Source: an uncultured Granulosicoccaceae bacterium (lineage in GTDB: Bacteria > Pseudomonadota > Gammaproteobacteria > Granulosicoccales > Granulosicoccaceae). From it: 64,000 nucleotides of DNA. Where the stretch lies: positions 62,001-126,000 of the forward strand of contig CALHNS010000014.1 in NCBI GenBank assembly GCA_938035125.1, given 5' to 3'. The position numbers and the translations under genes were made by a program. This document shows, in pieces, positions 45,894-54,993 of this stretch; position 1 is the first letter of the stretch, and each line of letters starts with the position of its first letter. The notes under the pieces are model-generated. The model was not told the origin of the DNA. It saw nothing but the letters and a program-made list of their open reading frames with translations, and searched no databases.

Positions 45894-46400
45894 ATGAACA
45901 GGTGGCTCAAGGCGCTTATCTTTTTATTGGTGAGCGGCGTTGCAATGCCCGTAGCGGCTAAAGATTCCAGTATTTATTACAGCCTCGGTTTCTCTGATGG
46001 TGGTCTTCAAGTGCCGGGTAACGGCTCTAGAAGTTTAGGCACCATTGCAGGTTCCGTTGGAACCCAGCTTTCAAGCCGCATCGGCATAGAGCTGGCATTT
46101 GGCGCTGGCTCGGATCAGCCCAGCAGCATTCTCAGTGAATCCTTGGTGCAGTACCAAGCCGGGCTTTTACGCTTAAGCCATATGTGGTCAAACAAAGAGG
46201 TTTATTTCCTACTTGGCCATGCTCGTTTGGATGTAGACAGCCGCTTGAATCCAGTCAATGCCGGTAATGCGTTTGGCGTTGGCATTAATTTATTTGGTAC
46301 TAAAAACGTGGCCATTAACGCGCATGTTTTGAATTTGGCGGGCGGTGAATTTACCTCCGCTGTTATCGGCTTTCAATACTTTGTCGGAGGTGTTCGATGA
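45894..46400 (+). CDS. Small outer-membrane beta-barrel protein
   Basis: 168 aa from ATG 45894 (the track start at 45804 adds a non-signal leader). The signal peptide ends near VAAKD. The mature part is made of alternating strands (IYYSLGFSDGG, GIELAFGAGSD, VYFLLGHARLDV) and ends GFQYFVGG, as an eight-stranded barrel would. I do not recognise a named family. Its stop overlaps the next ORF start by 4 bp, so the barrel and the Ig lipoprotein appear to be made together. Confidence 0.7.
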   Translation: MNRWLKALIFLLVSGVAMPVAAKDSSIYYSLGFSDGGLQVPGNGSRSLGTIAGSVGTQLSSRIGIELAFGAGSDQPSSILSESLVQYQAGLLRLSHMWSNKEVYFLLGHARLDVDSRLNPVNAGNAFGVGINLFGTKNVAINAHVLNLAGGEFTSAVIGFQYFVGGVR

Positions 46401-46426
46401 AGCGTCACTTAAATAGGAAGAAGAGC

Positions 46427-48376
46427 ATGCAAACGACTCGTTTGCTCGCAGGATTAACTTTGGCTGCGTTGGTAACCATAGGTTGCGGTACGCGTGATTC
46501 GGAGTTAACGGGTGGAACCGCTGCAAGTTTTAACGCCATTGGTCAAAACACTAACGACACATTATCTCCAGAGCTAGGTGCTGCATTGCCAGGCTTTCGC
46601 GAGGTAAGAGTTATCAGTGATGTTGATTCTATTCCAACAGGCAGTACAGAAGCAGCTACCATAACGGTATTTGTTACCGATGAAAACAACAGGCCTTATA
46701 GTAATGCTGAAGTGTCTTTTTCATCAGATGGTGGTTTGCTGCAAGACATCGTTCCCACATCTAACGAAAATGGTGAAGCCAGTGCAACGCTGCGTTTAGC
46801 CAAAGATTATCGTAACCAAGATATCACGGTGGAAGTTAATTCAAACGGCTCTATCGGTACGGCGGTTGTTCGAGCCACGGGCACAGAGCTGAATTTATCG
46901 GGTTCATTGAACCTTAGCGTGGGTGCAAGCACTTCGCTAAGTGCAAGACTAACAGCAGGTGATGAAGAACCTATTCCTAATCAACCGGTGTCAGTCACCT
47001 CAGCACGTGGTCACGTCATTGAAATGGGTTCGGATATCACAAGTATTGACGGTGTTGTGAATTTTACCGTTAAAGACCTTACCCAAGCTGATGTCATTAC
47101 GGTAAAAGCTCTGGGTGATACGGTGACATCAATCGCACCGATCAGTGTCGTTACCGAGCTTTTATCTTTTACCAATTTACGCAATAACGAAGAATTGGCT
47201 GTAGGTTCGGTAACTGACGTTGTGGTTAGTTTAACGTCAAGCGGTCAGCCTCTTGCTGGTGAAACACTGCGAGCTTCATTAACTGCGGGCCAGTTATTAT
47301 CGGCATCTGAGGTTCGTACCAACGGTGCGGGTGAAGCTCGATTTTCAATGACATCCAGCAGTGCAGGCCCTGCTACCTTAACCATCAGTTCTCTTAGCGC
47401 ATCAGTCGAAGCATCAGTGGATGTGGAGTACATTGCCACTATCCCAACGCAGCTGAGCTTAACCAGTTCATCTTCTCGTGTGTCGTCTCTAGATACAGCC
47501 TCTATAATCGCTGTCGTTACAGACAACAACGGCAATGCAGTTAAAAATCAGGAAGTGAATTTTGCCAGTTCAAACCTTTTTGGTGGGCAACTTAATCCTG
47601 CATCGGCTACCACTAATAGTGATGGTGAAGCGGTGGTTACATTAACTGCTGGCAGTTCGGCAACTCAGGTGGATGAGCTTAGTATTTCAGCTCAAATCGT
47701 GGGCACGGGAGTGGCCGATACAACTCAGCTTACGATAGTAGAGCGTGTGTTGAACGTTACCATCGGTACTTCTAATAAAATTGAAGATCGTGCGCTGAAT
47801 ACTCAGCATGGATTAGCGTTTGTTGTACAAGTGGCTGACGGCGGTGGTGCACCGGTAGAAGGTGCAACGGTTTCTATGTCAGCAAGACCGTTATCTTATC
47901 GAAAAGGTTATTTGGAGTTAGTAAACTCTGATGGTGAGTCTTTCGCTGAAGCTCCAATCGATTGGGAGCCAGAAAGATGGAATGCTAGGTACATCAACTG
48001 CACTGCAGAAGATACTAATGGCAATAGAATATTAGATCCGGGTGAAGATTTTAATAACAATGGAATTCTTGATCCTCAAGATCCATCGTTATTGGCTCCA
48101 TTAGGTGGTGGTGTTGAATACCCCACGCTGGTCGGTGACACCTTAACTACTGATGCGCTGGGCACAGGGCTTCTAGAGGTTCTTTATCCGCAAAGTAGTG
48201 CTATCTGGGCTCGGGTTGAAATCGTTGCTTTGGCGCAAGCGCTGGGAGCGGAATCTGAAGCTCGATTTGAAACCTCGCTGCCGATGCTGGCGAGCGACCT
48301 AGATGATGTGGATGTAGAGCCACCCAACATTGTTAGTCCGTATGGTGTCGATTTGGATTGTTCAAACGACTTTTGA
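46427..48376 (+). CDS. Lipoprotein with tandem bacterial Ig-like (Big-1) repeats
   Basis: 649 aa from ATG 46427 (MQTTRLLAG); a start at 46397 overlapping the barrel gene is possible. The lipobox VTIGC is followed by about four Ig-like modules with the pattern ENGEASATLRL / GAGEARFSM / SDGEAVVTLTA near their ends, as in invasin/intimin Big-1 domains. Near the C-terminus is an Asp/Asn-rich, EF-hand-like repeat (DTNGNRILDPGEDFNNNGIL) that could bind calcium. Probably surface or periplasmic; partner of the barrel is inferred from coupling. Confidence 0.75.
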   Translation: MQTTRLLAGLTLAALVTIGCGTRDSELTGGTAASFNAIGQNTNDTLSPELGAALPGFREVRVISDVDSIPTGSTEAATITVFVTDENNRPYSNAEVSFSSDGGLLQDIVPTSNENGEASATLRLAKDYRNQDITVEVNSNGSIGTAVVRATGTELNLSGSLNLSVGASTSLSARLTAGDEEPIPNQPVSVTSARGHVIEMGSDITSIDGVVNFTVKDLTQADVITVKALGDTVTSIAPISVVTELLSFTNLRNNEELAVGSVTDVVVSLTSSGQPLAGETLRASLTAGQLLSASEVRTNGAGEARFSMTSSSAGPATLTISSLSASVEASVDVEYIATIPTQLSLTSSSSRVSSLDTASIIAVVTDNNGNAVKNQEVNFASSNLFGGQLNPASATTNSDGEAVVTLTAGSSATQVDELSISAQIVGTGVADTTQLTIVERVLNVTIGTSNKIEDRALNTQHGLAFVVQVADGGGAPVEGATVSMSARPLSYRKGYLELVNSDGESFAEAPIDWEPERWNARYINCTAEDTNGNRILDPGEDFNNNGILDPQDPSLLAPLGGGVEYPTLVGDTLTTDALGTGLLEVLYPQSSAIWARVEIVALAQALGAESEARFETSLPMLASDLDDVDVEPPNIVSPYGVDLDCSNDF

Positions 48377-48491
48377 GACTCGATAGACACTACTAAATGC
48401 CGGGCTGGCTTAACTTTTGTGTGATCAGTCCGACATTACTTAGGTAACGGATGCGAATAAATGCATTCAACGATAATTAGGGCGATAAATC

Positions 48492-49769
48492 GTGCTGAAA
48501 AAAGATAACTCACCATCAGCGTCAAATTCTGATGAAAACATGCAGTTGCTGCTTAATGCGGCATCGACTGTATCGCTGGTAAGCGAACTAAATCAAAACA
48601 ATCGAGCGGCGATCTGTAAAACGGCGAAAGTTGTCCATGTGCAACGTAATGATCAACTTCAACCAGAGGCTGCAAATCGTTGGATGATGTTTCTTGTTGA
48701 AGGCTCTTTGCAGTTGTTTAATGGTAAAGAGGAAGTTGGTTCAATTACCGCGAACAGCAAAGAAGCTCAGCAGCCATTGTTTTTAGACAAAACAGCGTAC
48801 ACCATGGCAAAGACGTCAGCGGTTGCAAAAGTTGTAAAGTTCGGTCGTGAACAGTTAAGCATTTTATCCAGTGAACAGCAGAAGAATGCCATTCATGTTG
48901 TTGATATTCACACAACTGAATTGGATAACATCATTTTAGATGACATGATCAGTACGATTCAATCGAATAAGATGCAGCTGGCTACCTACAGCGAATCAGC
49001 TCGAAAAATTCTTATGAAAGTGAATGGTTTGAATGGTGCGCAGGAACTGGTAGACGTAATTCTTACTGACCCTGGTCTTACGGCTCATTTACTCAAAGTA
49101 AGTAACCAAACTGATTCTGGCAGCCCCGACTCAACCCACAGTATCCGAGGTGTTATTACCCGATTAGGCATCGATGATACGAAACTGAATATGATCGAGC
49201 TACTAAAGAATAATACGATTGTTCCTGCCAGCGAAATCATTGCCGCCAGGTATAAGCGTTATATTCAACGAACTAGCTTATCGTCTTCCATTGCAAATGT
49301 ATTGGCAGGATCAGTACCTCATCTAAAAGCCGAACAAGCCACTTTGGTTGCCATGATGGCTGACATTGGCGAGTTACTGGTTATTACTCACGCCAATAAA
49401 TTTGCAGATAAGTTCGAAGACACCGCCGCGCTCTCTACAACGGTTGAGAACCTAAGGCCGGTTATGAACGGCTGGGTGTTAGCAAATTGGGATTTTCCAG
49501 CTGACTATATCGAGGCCAGTAATATCGCTCGTGATTGGTACCGAAATCATACGGGTGACATCACATACAGTGATTTAGTGACCGCCTCATTGCTGGTGAT
49601 TCAATCTCAATTGCCGGAAGCTGTTCATAGCTCAATTCCTGCGGCTGACAATTTATTGCTGGCGCGTCGAATGGAGCAAGCGGGTATCGACTTGCGATCA
49701 CCTGCATCGATCTTCCAACAGGCGACAAGTAATATAGCAAGCGCTGAACAGACGTTAAAAGCTGCATAA
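48492..49769 (+). CDS. HDOD domain protein with a cNMP-binding-like N-terminus
   Basis: 425 aa. Residues ~20-140 resemble a cyclic-nucleotide-binding fold (MMFLVEGSLQLFNGKEEVGSI), but without a clear phosphate-binding cassette. An HDOD domain follows (~180-380; VDVILTDPGLTAHLLKVSN, LVAMMADIGELLVI). HDOD proteins are HD-like signalling scaffolds usually lacking phosphodiesterase residues; here the His-Asp pair is not obvious. Starts GTG (48492). A terminator follows. Confidence 0.8.
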   Translation: MLKKDNSPSASNSDENMQLLLNAASTVSLVSELNQNNRAAICKTAKVVHVQRNDQLQPEAANRWMMFLVEGSLQLFNGKEEVGSITANSKEAQQPLFLDKTAYTMAKTSAVAKVVKFGREQLSILSSEQQKNAIHVVDIHTTELDNIILDDMISTIQSNKMQLATYSESARKILMKVNGLNGAQELVDVILTDPGLTAHLLKVSNQTDSGSPDSTHSIRGVITRLGIDDTKLNMIELLKNNTIVPASEIIAARYKRYIQRTSLSSSIANVLAGSVPHLKAEQATLVAMMADIGELLVITHANKFADKFEDTAALSTTVENLRPVMNGWVLANWDFPADYIEASNIARDWYRNHTGDITYSDLVTASLLVIQSQLPEAVHSSIPAADNLLLARRMEQAGIDLRSPASIFQQATSNIASAEQTLKAA

Positions 49770-49801
49770 CGCGGCAATCTATTGTTGAGCAGTATGTGAA
49801 A

Positions 49802-49828
49802 ACGGCGCTCAAAGCGCCGTTTTTTTTT
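49802..49828 (+). terminator. Rho-independent terminator after the HDOD gene
   Basis: Stem ACGGCGCT / AGCGCCGT with a 3-nt loop, followed by eight T. Confidence 0.92.
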
Positions 49829-50141
49829 CCAAAATATTATTCAAAGCAACTTAGTCGCCGATTATATGAGTCAATGTATTGACTTGAATTGTGAAAAATT
49901 ATGCACTTGCAGGGCAAATAACGAGCATTAACTAGCCGTTCGCCTTGCTGATTTATAAATACTTAAAAATCATTGGCGATATTAACCATCGTTTACAGCA
50001 AGAAGTTTCCCTTATCGTAATACTATGAGGTGCGAGTAGTCACTTATTGATTCAACTGCGCGCGGGTTCGGTATTTGAGCGGCTAGGAATAATCCTAGTG
50101 TCAGCTGAAGATTTTATTTTTTACAAGGAAACTATATCCCA
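49829..50141. other. Gene-free region upstream of aqpZ
   Basis: No open frame or repeat stands out. It is AT-rich and contains a possible -35 TTGACT at 49879 with a poor -10, and an AAGGA ribosome site directly before aqpZ. Otherwise I see nothing in it. Confidence 0.5.
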
Positions 50142-50873
50142 ATGAGAGTTCACAACAAATTAATTGCCGAGTTTATTGGCACCTTCTGGCTGGTATTAGG
50201 TGGCTGTGGTAGCGCAATGCTGGCAGCAACATTTGGTGCTGATGACGGTATCAATATTGGCCTAGTGGGCGTTTCGTTAGCGTTCGGTTTAACCGTTATG
50301 ACAATGGCTTACGCGGTTGGCCCTGTATCAGGTGGTCACTTCAACCCTGCGGTATCCATTGGCTTGTTCGTTGGTGGTCGCTTCTCTGGCGGTCAGCTTG
50401 TTCCGTACATCATTGCTCAGGTTTTAGGTGCAATCGCAGCAGCTGCCGTTCTTGCAATTATCGTTAAAGGCAATGGTTCAGAAATCGGAACACTTGCATC
50501 AAACGGTTTTGGTGATGCATCGCCTGGTGGCTACAACCTATTTGCCGTACTTCTTGTTGAAGTTATCATGACGGCAGCGTTCTTATTCATCATCTTAGGT
50601 GCTACTGATGAGCGCGCTGGTACAGCAGCTGGTTTCGCACCAATTGCTATTGGTTTAGGTCTAACACTGATTCACTTGATCTCTATTCCTGTATCAAACA
50701 CATCGGTTAACCCTGCTCGAAGCACAGGTCCTGCGCTAATCTCTGCGGGTTCTGATTCGACTGCTTTAGTTCAGTTATGGGTATTCTGGGCAGCGCCAAT
50801 TGCTGGTGCGGTGTTAGGTGCCATTCTGTACAAAATGACTTTGGCTGGTGGCAAGTTCGACGCCGAAGCATAA
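50142..50873 (+). CDS. aqpZ: Aquaporin Z
   Basis: A 243-aa water channel with six helices and both NPA boxes: [13 protein letters not shown] and [14 protein letters not shown]. The Arg after the second NPA (NPARS) forms the narrow selectivity filter of water-specific channels, and the [17 protein letters not shown] start is AqpZ-like, so water rather than glycerol is likely. It stands alone between terminators. Confidence 0.95.
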   Translation: MRVHNKLIAEFIGTFWLVLGGCGSAMLAATFGADDGINIGLVGVSLAFGLTVMTMAYAVGPVSGGHFNPAVSIGLFVGGRFSGGQLVPYIIAQVLGAIAAAAVLAIIVKGNGSEIGTLASNGFGDASPGGYNLFAVLLVEVIMTAAFLFIILGATDERAGTAAGFAPIAIGLGLTLIHLISIPVSNTSVNPARSTGPALISAGSDSTALVQLWVFWAAPIAGAVLGAILYKMTLAGGKFDAEA

Positions 50874-50883
50874 GTGATGTAAA

Positions 50884-50944
50884 ACGCCCCGTTAATACGC
50901 GGGGTGTTGATTTAAAAAAAGGGGCGAACTATCGCCCCTTTTTT
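50884..50944. terminator. Two consecutive terminators after aqpZ
   Basis: The first hairpin pairs CGCCCC with GGGGTG (50885-50906). The second is very strong: AAAAGGGGCGA / TCGCCCCTTTT with a 4-nt loop, flanked by seven A and six T (50914-50944), so it works in both directions. The heptamer repeat begins 9 bp later. Confidence 0.93.
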
Positions 50945-50952
50945 CATCCTGT

Positions 50953-51029
50953 CTTTTAACTTTTAACTTTTAACTTTTAACTTTTAACTTTTAACTTATA
51001 GCTCTTAGCTTTCAGCTCTTAACGCTGAG
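50953..51029. repeat. Heptanucleotide tandem array (CTTTTAA)6 followed by five decayed units
   Basis: Six perfect CTTTTAA units (50953-50994) are followed, in the same 7-bp register, by CTTATAG, CTCTTAG, CTTTCAG, CTCTTAA and CGCTGAG (50995-51029). The reverse complement is TTAAAAG. The array lies between the aqpZ terminators and the end of the convergent phosphatase gene. It shares its period, though not its unit, with the array at 11451. Confidence 0.93.
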
Positions 51030-51058
51030 CCTAATGAAATGTTTCAATCTTGTGGCTC

Positions 51059-51556
51059 TTATCTGGCGCCGATCAACGTTTCCATTTGCTGAATAAACGC
51101 TATTTGATCATGAGTTTCTGGCGTTGTTTCGCCACGCGCCGCGCTAACCGTTTCCATGGCGTTATCGGCTTGAAATCCTGCGTGCAGTAAAACTGAACTT
51201 GCTGCTAAACCAGAGCGGCCAATTCCACCCCGACAATGAATCACGATATGAGCACCTTGGGTGATGAGTGTGAATAACTCTTCAATGAACTGAGCGAAGT
51301 GCGATTGCCTCATAGGTATTGAGTAGTCGTCAATAGGGTATTGCAAGAAAGTTAACTGATGCTTGGCGCACCATTGCTTTTCACTAGCTAGCCCTAATTG
51401 ATCTGCTTCCGAATGCTCTAATAAAGAGATTAGATGAGTTGTACCAGCGTTACGGATGGCCTTAAATGCTGTTGAAAGGTCAGGTTCGGTGGGCTTGCCC
51501 ATAATGGCCATTGAGCCCTCACCAATCGTTATCACAGGGTATATCTTTGTAGCCAT
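51059..51556 (-). CDS. Dual-specificity / tyrosine phosphatase family protein
   Basis: 165 aa, cytoplasmic. The active-site loop HCxxGxxRS is HCRGGIGRSG, with an upstream general-acid-like Asp in YPIDDYSIP. It resembles CDKN3-like cysteine phosphatases. Substrate unknown; no paired kinase of the Ser/Tyr type is seen in the window. Confidence 0.88.
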   Translation of the reverse strand: MATKIYPVITIGEGSMAIMGKPTEPDLSTAFKAIRNAGTTHLISLLEHSEADQLGLASEKQWCAKHQLTFLQYPIDDYSIPMRQSHFAQFIEELFTLITQGAHIVIHCRGGIGRSGLAASSVLLHAGFQADNAMETVSAARGETTPETHDQIAFIQQMETLIGAR

Positions 51557-51634
51557 CTTGCTTTGCCGCTAATGCACTGAGCGCGTTGATGTTTTCTAGT
51601 AGACTGATCTGAAATGGTAAAGGAAAATGTGAAT

Positions 51635-52531
51635 ATGCGCGCAATGGTGTCGATTGGTGAAGTGATGGCTGAAATTCGCCAATCTCCTGAGTCGAATTTT
51701 GACATTGGGTTCGCAGGGGATACGTTTAATACAGCTGTGTATTGTCAGCGGTTGTTAAACACTGATGAGCGAGTTACCTACGTTACGCGAGTAGGGAAAG
51801 ACCCTTTATCGATGGCTTGGAAACGGTTTGCAAGCCATGAAGGCTTAGATTTATCTTCGGTTTCCTACGACGAATCAGCCAATATTGGTATTTATTCTGT
51901 GTCTACGGATGAAGCCGGTGAAAGAAGCTTCAATTACTGGCGCAATCAGTCAGCTGCTCGAAAATTATTCGATACTGCAGAAAATTTAGCATCAATCCCT
52001 GCTGCACGCATCACCTATCTATCAGGCATTACCTTGGCGATCATGGCGCCCAAAGCGAGGGCGAGCCTCATGAACCATTTGGCGAAATTGTCAAAGTCCA
52101 GTGAAACACATGTTGCGTTTGATTCAAATTATCGACCTGCGTTATGGGAAAGTAAAGATGTGGCGAAAACGGTAATAGAGGAGATGTGGTCGATTGCCGA
52201 TATTGCTTTTCCATCGATCGACGATGAACAAAATCTATTTGGAGACACTGATGATTATGCCGTTGTAGAACGTTTTGCTAAAAAAACATGGGTTGCTTGC
52301 GCCATTAAACGTGGAGATCAAGGCCCCATTTCTCCTTCATTAAAATTTTCTGATAAAGATAAATTTTTACCCGCTGAAAAGGTGGTGGACACCACAGCGG
52401 CTGGGGATAGTTTTAACGGAGGCTATTTAGCCGCCTTTTTGACTGGGCAAGATGAATTGCAATGTTTGCAGGCAGGCCATGCTTGTGCATCTTATGTGGT
52501 TGGTGTTCCCGGTGCAATTTCGCTGTCATAA
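51635..52531 (+). CDS. kdgK: 2-keto-3-deoxygluconate kinase (PfkB family)
   Basis: 298 aa. PfkB signature 2 is intact (VVDTTAAGDSFNGGYL, catalytic Asp in AAGDS). VSIGEVMAEIRQSP, FAGDTFNTAVYCQRL and RSFNYWRNQSAARKLF match KDG kinases, which phosphorylate 2-keto-3-deoxygluconate in the hexuronate or Entner-Doudoroff pathways. ATG 51635 has AAAGGA 10 bp upstream; the track start is at 51614. No other KDG pathway genes are adjacent. Confidence 0.86.
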   Translation: MRAMVSIGEVMAEIRQSPESNFDIGFAGDTFNTAVYCQRLLNTDERVTYVTRVGKDPLSMAWKRFASHEGLDLSSVSYDESANIGIYSVSTDEAGERSFNYWRNQSAARKLFDTAENLASIPAARITYLSGITLAIMAPKARASLMNHLAKLSKSSETHVAFDSNYRPALWESKDVAKTVIEEMWSIADIAFPSIDDEQNLFGDTDDYAVVERFAKKTWVACAIKRGDQGPISPSLKFSDKDKFLPAEKVVDTTAAGDSFNGGYLAAFLTGQDELQCLQAGHACASYVVGVPGAISLS

Positions 52532-52580
52532 CTTGAAAGTGTTAACACATCATGTTTTTCGAAAAGACCACGGATTCATC

Positions 52581-53828
52581 ATGCTAAATTCATTCTTCTA
52601 TTCTGGTTCGCTGAGAAATATTTTCAGATTATTAATCAGTTTTTTAGTTGTATTTTTGTCGTGTCCTACATACGCACAAGAAGTGATTCCTATTGCTGAT
52701 GCGCACGTTCACTACAGTCACGATTCTGTTGAACTAACACCGCCTGAACGTGTTATCGAACTGATGCAAAACGCTAATTTAAAATTTGCTTTGGTATCTA
52801 GTTCAGATGATGAAGGCACACAGTTGTTGTATGAATTGGCACCAGATCTTATCGTGCCTGCTTTGCGACCTTATCGTCGCCGTGGTGAAACAGGTTCTTG
52901 GTTTCAAGATGAAAATGCGCTTGCGTATGTGGAAAGTTTACTAGCAAAAAACACATACGCCAGTATTGGCGAGTTTCATTTGTTTGGTGAAAATGCTGAT
53001 TTACCCATACCGCGTCGAATCGTTGAATTGGCGGATGAGTACAATTTGATATTGCAAGCTCATTCCGACGCAGAAGCGGTGGAGCGATTGTTGGCTCAAA
53101 GCGCTGATGTAAAGATTATTTGGGCACATTCTGGCTTTGAAGACCCTGAAGAAATATCGGATATGCTTAGTAAGCATGATCGCCTGTGGGCTGATTTGGC
53201 CTTTCGATCGGAAGTTGGCTTTGGCGGATCGTTGGGGGATGATTGGCGGCAGTTGTTCTTAGATCACCCCGATCGGCTGATGGTAGGCACCGATACTTAC
53301 ACGCCAGAGCGTATGTACTTTATACCGGAGCACGCAGAAAACGTGCGAAGTTGGTTGAAAAGTTTACCGGAGGATGTAGCGCAGAACGTTGCTTGGCGAA
53401 ACGCATTTAATTTGGTAATGCCTGTGTGGCAATACAATAATAGAAACGAAGCATTGATTACTGAATCATCAATCGATAGTTGTTTTGTTGATGAAGCGCA
53501 AGACTCTGCGTTTTTAGAAAGTGATAACTATCGGGCAATTATAGTCACATCATCACCTGTGCAAGTTAGCGAATCTGTGTCGGCCACTGTGATTGTGTGT
53601 GGTGAAATGGGTGATGTCCAATCGATTGAATTAGATGCATCAATGCCTGCCCATGGGCATGGAACAAATTATACGCCTGAAATTTCTGTTCTAGAAATAT
53701 CAGATACTGTGGGTAAGTATCAGGTAGATGGATTAGTGATGCACATGCCAGGAACGTGGCAATGGGATATGAATATCATTAGTTCTAATGGTAGAGAAAC
53801 TTTGAAGCATGAATTTATCTTGCGTTAA
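52581..53828 (+). CDS. Exported amidohydrolase (TIM-barrel) fused to a YtkA-like domain
   Basis: 415 aa from ATG 52581; the track start reads through the end of kdgK. The signal peptide ends near CPTYAQ. An amidohydrolase_2-like barrel follows with metal ligands in ADAHVHYSHD, GEFHLF, QAHSD, WAHSGFED and the Asp in VGTDTYTP. From about residue 310 a separate C-terminal domain has MPAHGHGTNY and GLVMHMPGTWQWDM, the hallmark of YtkA/FixH-like domains. Substrate unknown. Its end overlaps the start of the diheme peroxidase gene by 20 bp. Confidence 0.78.
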   Translation: MLNSFFYSGSLRNIFRLLISFLVVFLSCPTYAQEVIPIADAHVHYSHDSVELTPPERVIELMQNANLKFALVSSSDDEGTQLLYELAPDLIVPALRPYRRRGETGSWFQDENALAYVESLLAKNTYASIGEFHLFGENADLPIPRRIVELADEYNLILQAHSDAEAVERLLAQSADVKIIWAHSGFEDPEEISDMLSKHDRLWADLAFRSEVGFGGSLGDDWRQLFLDHPDRLMVGTDTYTPERMYFIPEHAENVRSWLKSLPEDVAQNVAWRNAFNLVMPVWQYNNRNEALITESSIDSCFVDEAQDSAFLESDNYRAIIVTSSPVQVSESVSATVIVCGEMGDVQSIELDASMPAHGHGTNYTPEISVLEISDTVGKYQVDGLVMHMPGTWQWDMNIISSNGRETLKHEFILR

Positions 53829-54963
53829 AAAATATATTTTTAGTGTAGCGCTTTCGTTTTCTTTGGCCTGTACAGCTGTTGCCGAGGTAATTTTTGATGA
53901 GCAGGAAATTAGCGCAATTGCATTACAAGGCCCTTGGCCAGTAAGCACTCCTCAAGATCCTGGTAACGAGTTTTCAGGCCTTTTATGGGCAGAAAGACTC
54001 GGTTCAACGCTTTTCGACGATACGCAGTTGTCACACAATATGTCCGTAGCGTGCAGCACCTGCCATCAAGCTGATAAGGGCTTTGCAGATGGTCGTTCAT
54101 TATCCAAAGGTGAGGCAATTGGTATAAGGAATACGATAGGGTTGTTTAATTCAGGGCTTCAGCGATGGTTTGGTTGGGACGGAGGTACTGATAGTTTATG
54201 GGCGGCCTCTATTAGGCCATTGTTTACAGCCCATGAAATGGCCTCTAGTGTGGATGAGGTTACAAAAGCGCTAAGAGCGAATCACATGTTTGTATCAGCT
54301 ATTGAAGAGCAGGCTGCATCAGTTGAAAACCTAGCAGACTTAGATAACGAGGCGGTGATAGTGCTTGCTGGTAAAGTTATAGCGGCCTATGTGCGAACTT
54401 TGCGTTCAGGTAGAACAGCTTTTGATGATTACCGCGATGCATTAATCAGCGGTGATATTATTGCGCAAGAACAATATCCCAAAGATGCTAAGCGTGGTTT
54501 AAAGATCTTTATCGGTGAAGCAAATTGCCGAGTATGCCATTTCGGATCCAATTTTTCTAATAGTGAATTTCATGACATTGGTCGTCCATTCTTTATCGGT
54601 GTGGGTCAGGTTGATTCAGGGCGTTACTCTGGAATTCAACGAATACAAAAAGATCCTTATTCGTTGAATGGACACTATGGAATAAAGGTGCCAAAGCCAC
54701 AACAGCTAAAAACGGCTAATGTAAAGCTGAGTCAATCTAATTGGGGGCAATGGCGCACGCCATCATTACGCAATTTATCTTTTACTGCTCCTTATATGCA
54801 CGATGGAAGCTTAGAAACGTTACGCGATGTGGTGGATTGGTATGCTGACATCGATCCAACGCGGTTGCATAGTCAGGGTGAAGCTATATTAAAGCCACTT
54901 AATCTTAATGAAAGACAGCGTGAAGATTTAGTGGCATTTTTACGTACCTTATCGGTGAAATAA
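53809..54963 (+). CDS. Diheme cytochrome c peroxidase / MauG family protein
   Basis: 384 aa with a signal peptide (to AVAEV). Two haem c sites, CSTCHQ and CRVCHF, and the conserved APYMHDGSLETL near the C-terminus define the CCP/MauG family. GWDGGTDSLWAASIRPL also fits. Family members either reduce hydrogen peroxide or, as in MauG and MbnH, oxidise a tryptophan on a partner protein. Overlap with the amidohydrolase gene suggests a functional pair. A terminator hairpin follows at once. Confidence 0.9.
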   Translation: MNLSCVKKYIFSVALSFSLACTAVAEVIFDEQEISAIALQGPWPVSTPQDPGNEFSGLLWAERLGSTLFDDTQLSHNMSVACSTCHQADKGFADGRSLSKGEAIGIRNTIGLFNSGLQRWFGWDGGTDSLWAASIRPLFTAHEMASSVDEVTKALRANHMFVSAIEEQAASVENLADLDNEAVIVLAGKVIAAYVRTLRSGRTAFDDYRDALISGDIIAQEQYPKDAKRGLKIFIGEANCRVCHFGSNFSNSEFHDIGRPFFIGVGQVDSGRYSGIQRIQKDPYSLNGHYGIKVPKPQQLKTANVKLSQSNWGQWRTPSLRNLSFTAPYMHDGSLETLRDVVDWYADIDPTRLHSQGEAILKPLNLNERQREDLVAFLRTLSVK

Positions 54964-54964
54964 T

Positions 54965-54993
54965 CAAGGGCTTCAAATTGTTTGAATCCCTTG
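54965..54993 (+). terminator. Hairpin after the diheme peroxidase gene
   Basis: CAAGGGCTTCAAA pairs with TTTGAATCCCTTG with one mismatch and a 3-nt loop. A T-run is short, so efficiency is uncertain. Confidence 0.65.

Noticed and set aside
50777-50959. 60-codon ORF across the aqpZ end and its terminators
   Set aside because: It reads through two terminator hairpins and is a frame shadow of aqpZ.
52452-52580. N-terminal 43 residues of the amidohydrolase track ORF
   Set aside because: They are a shadow frame of the kdgK 3' end; the signal peptide begins at ATG 52581.
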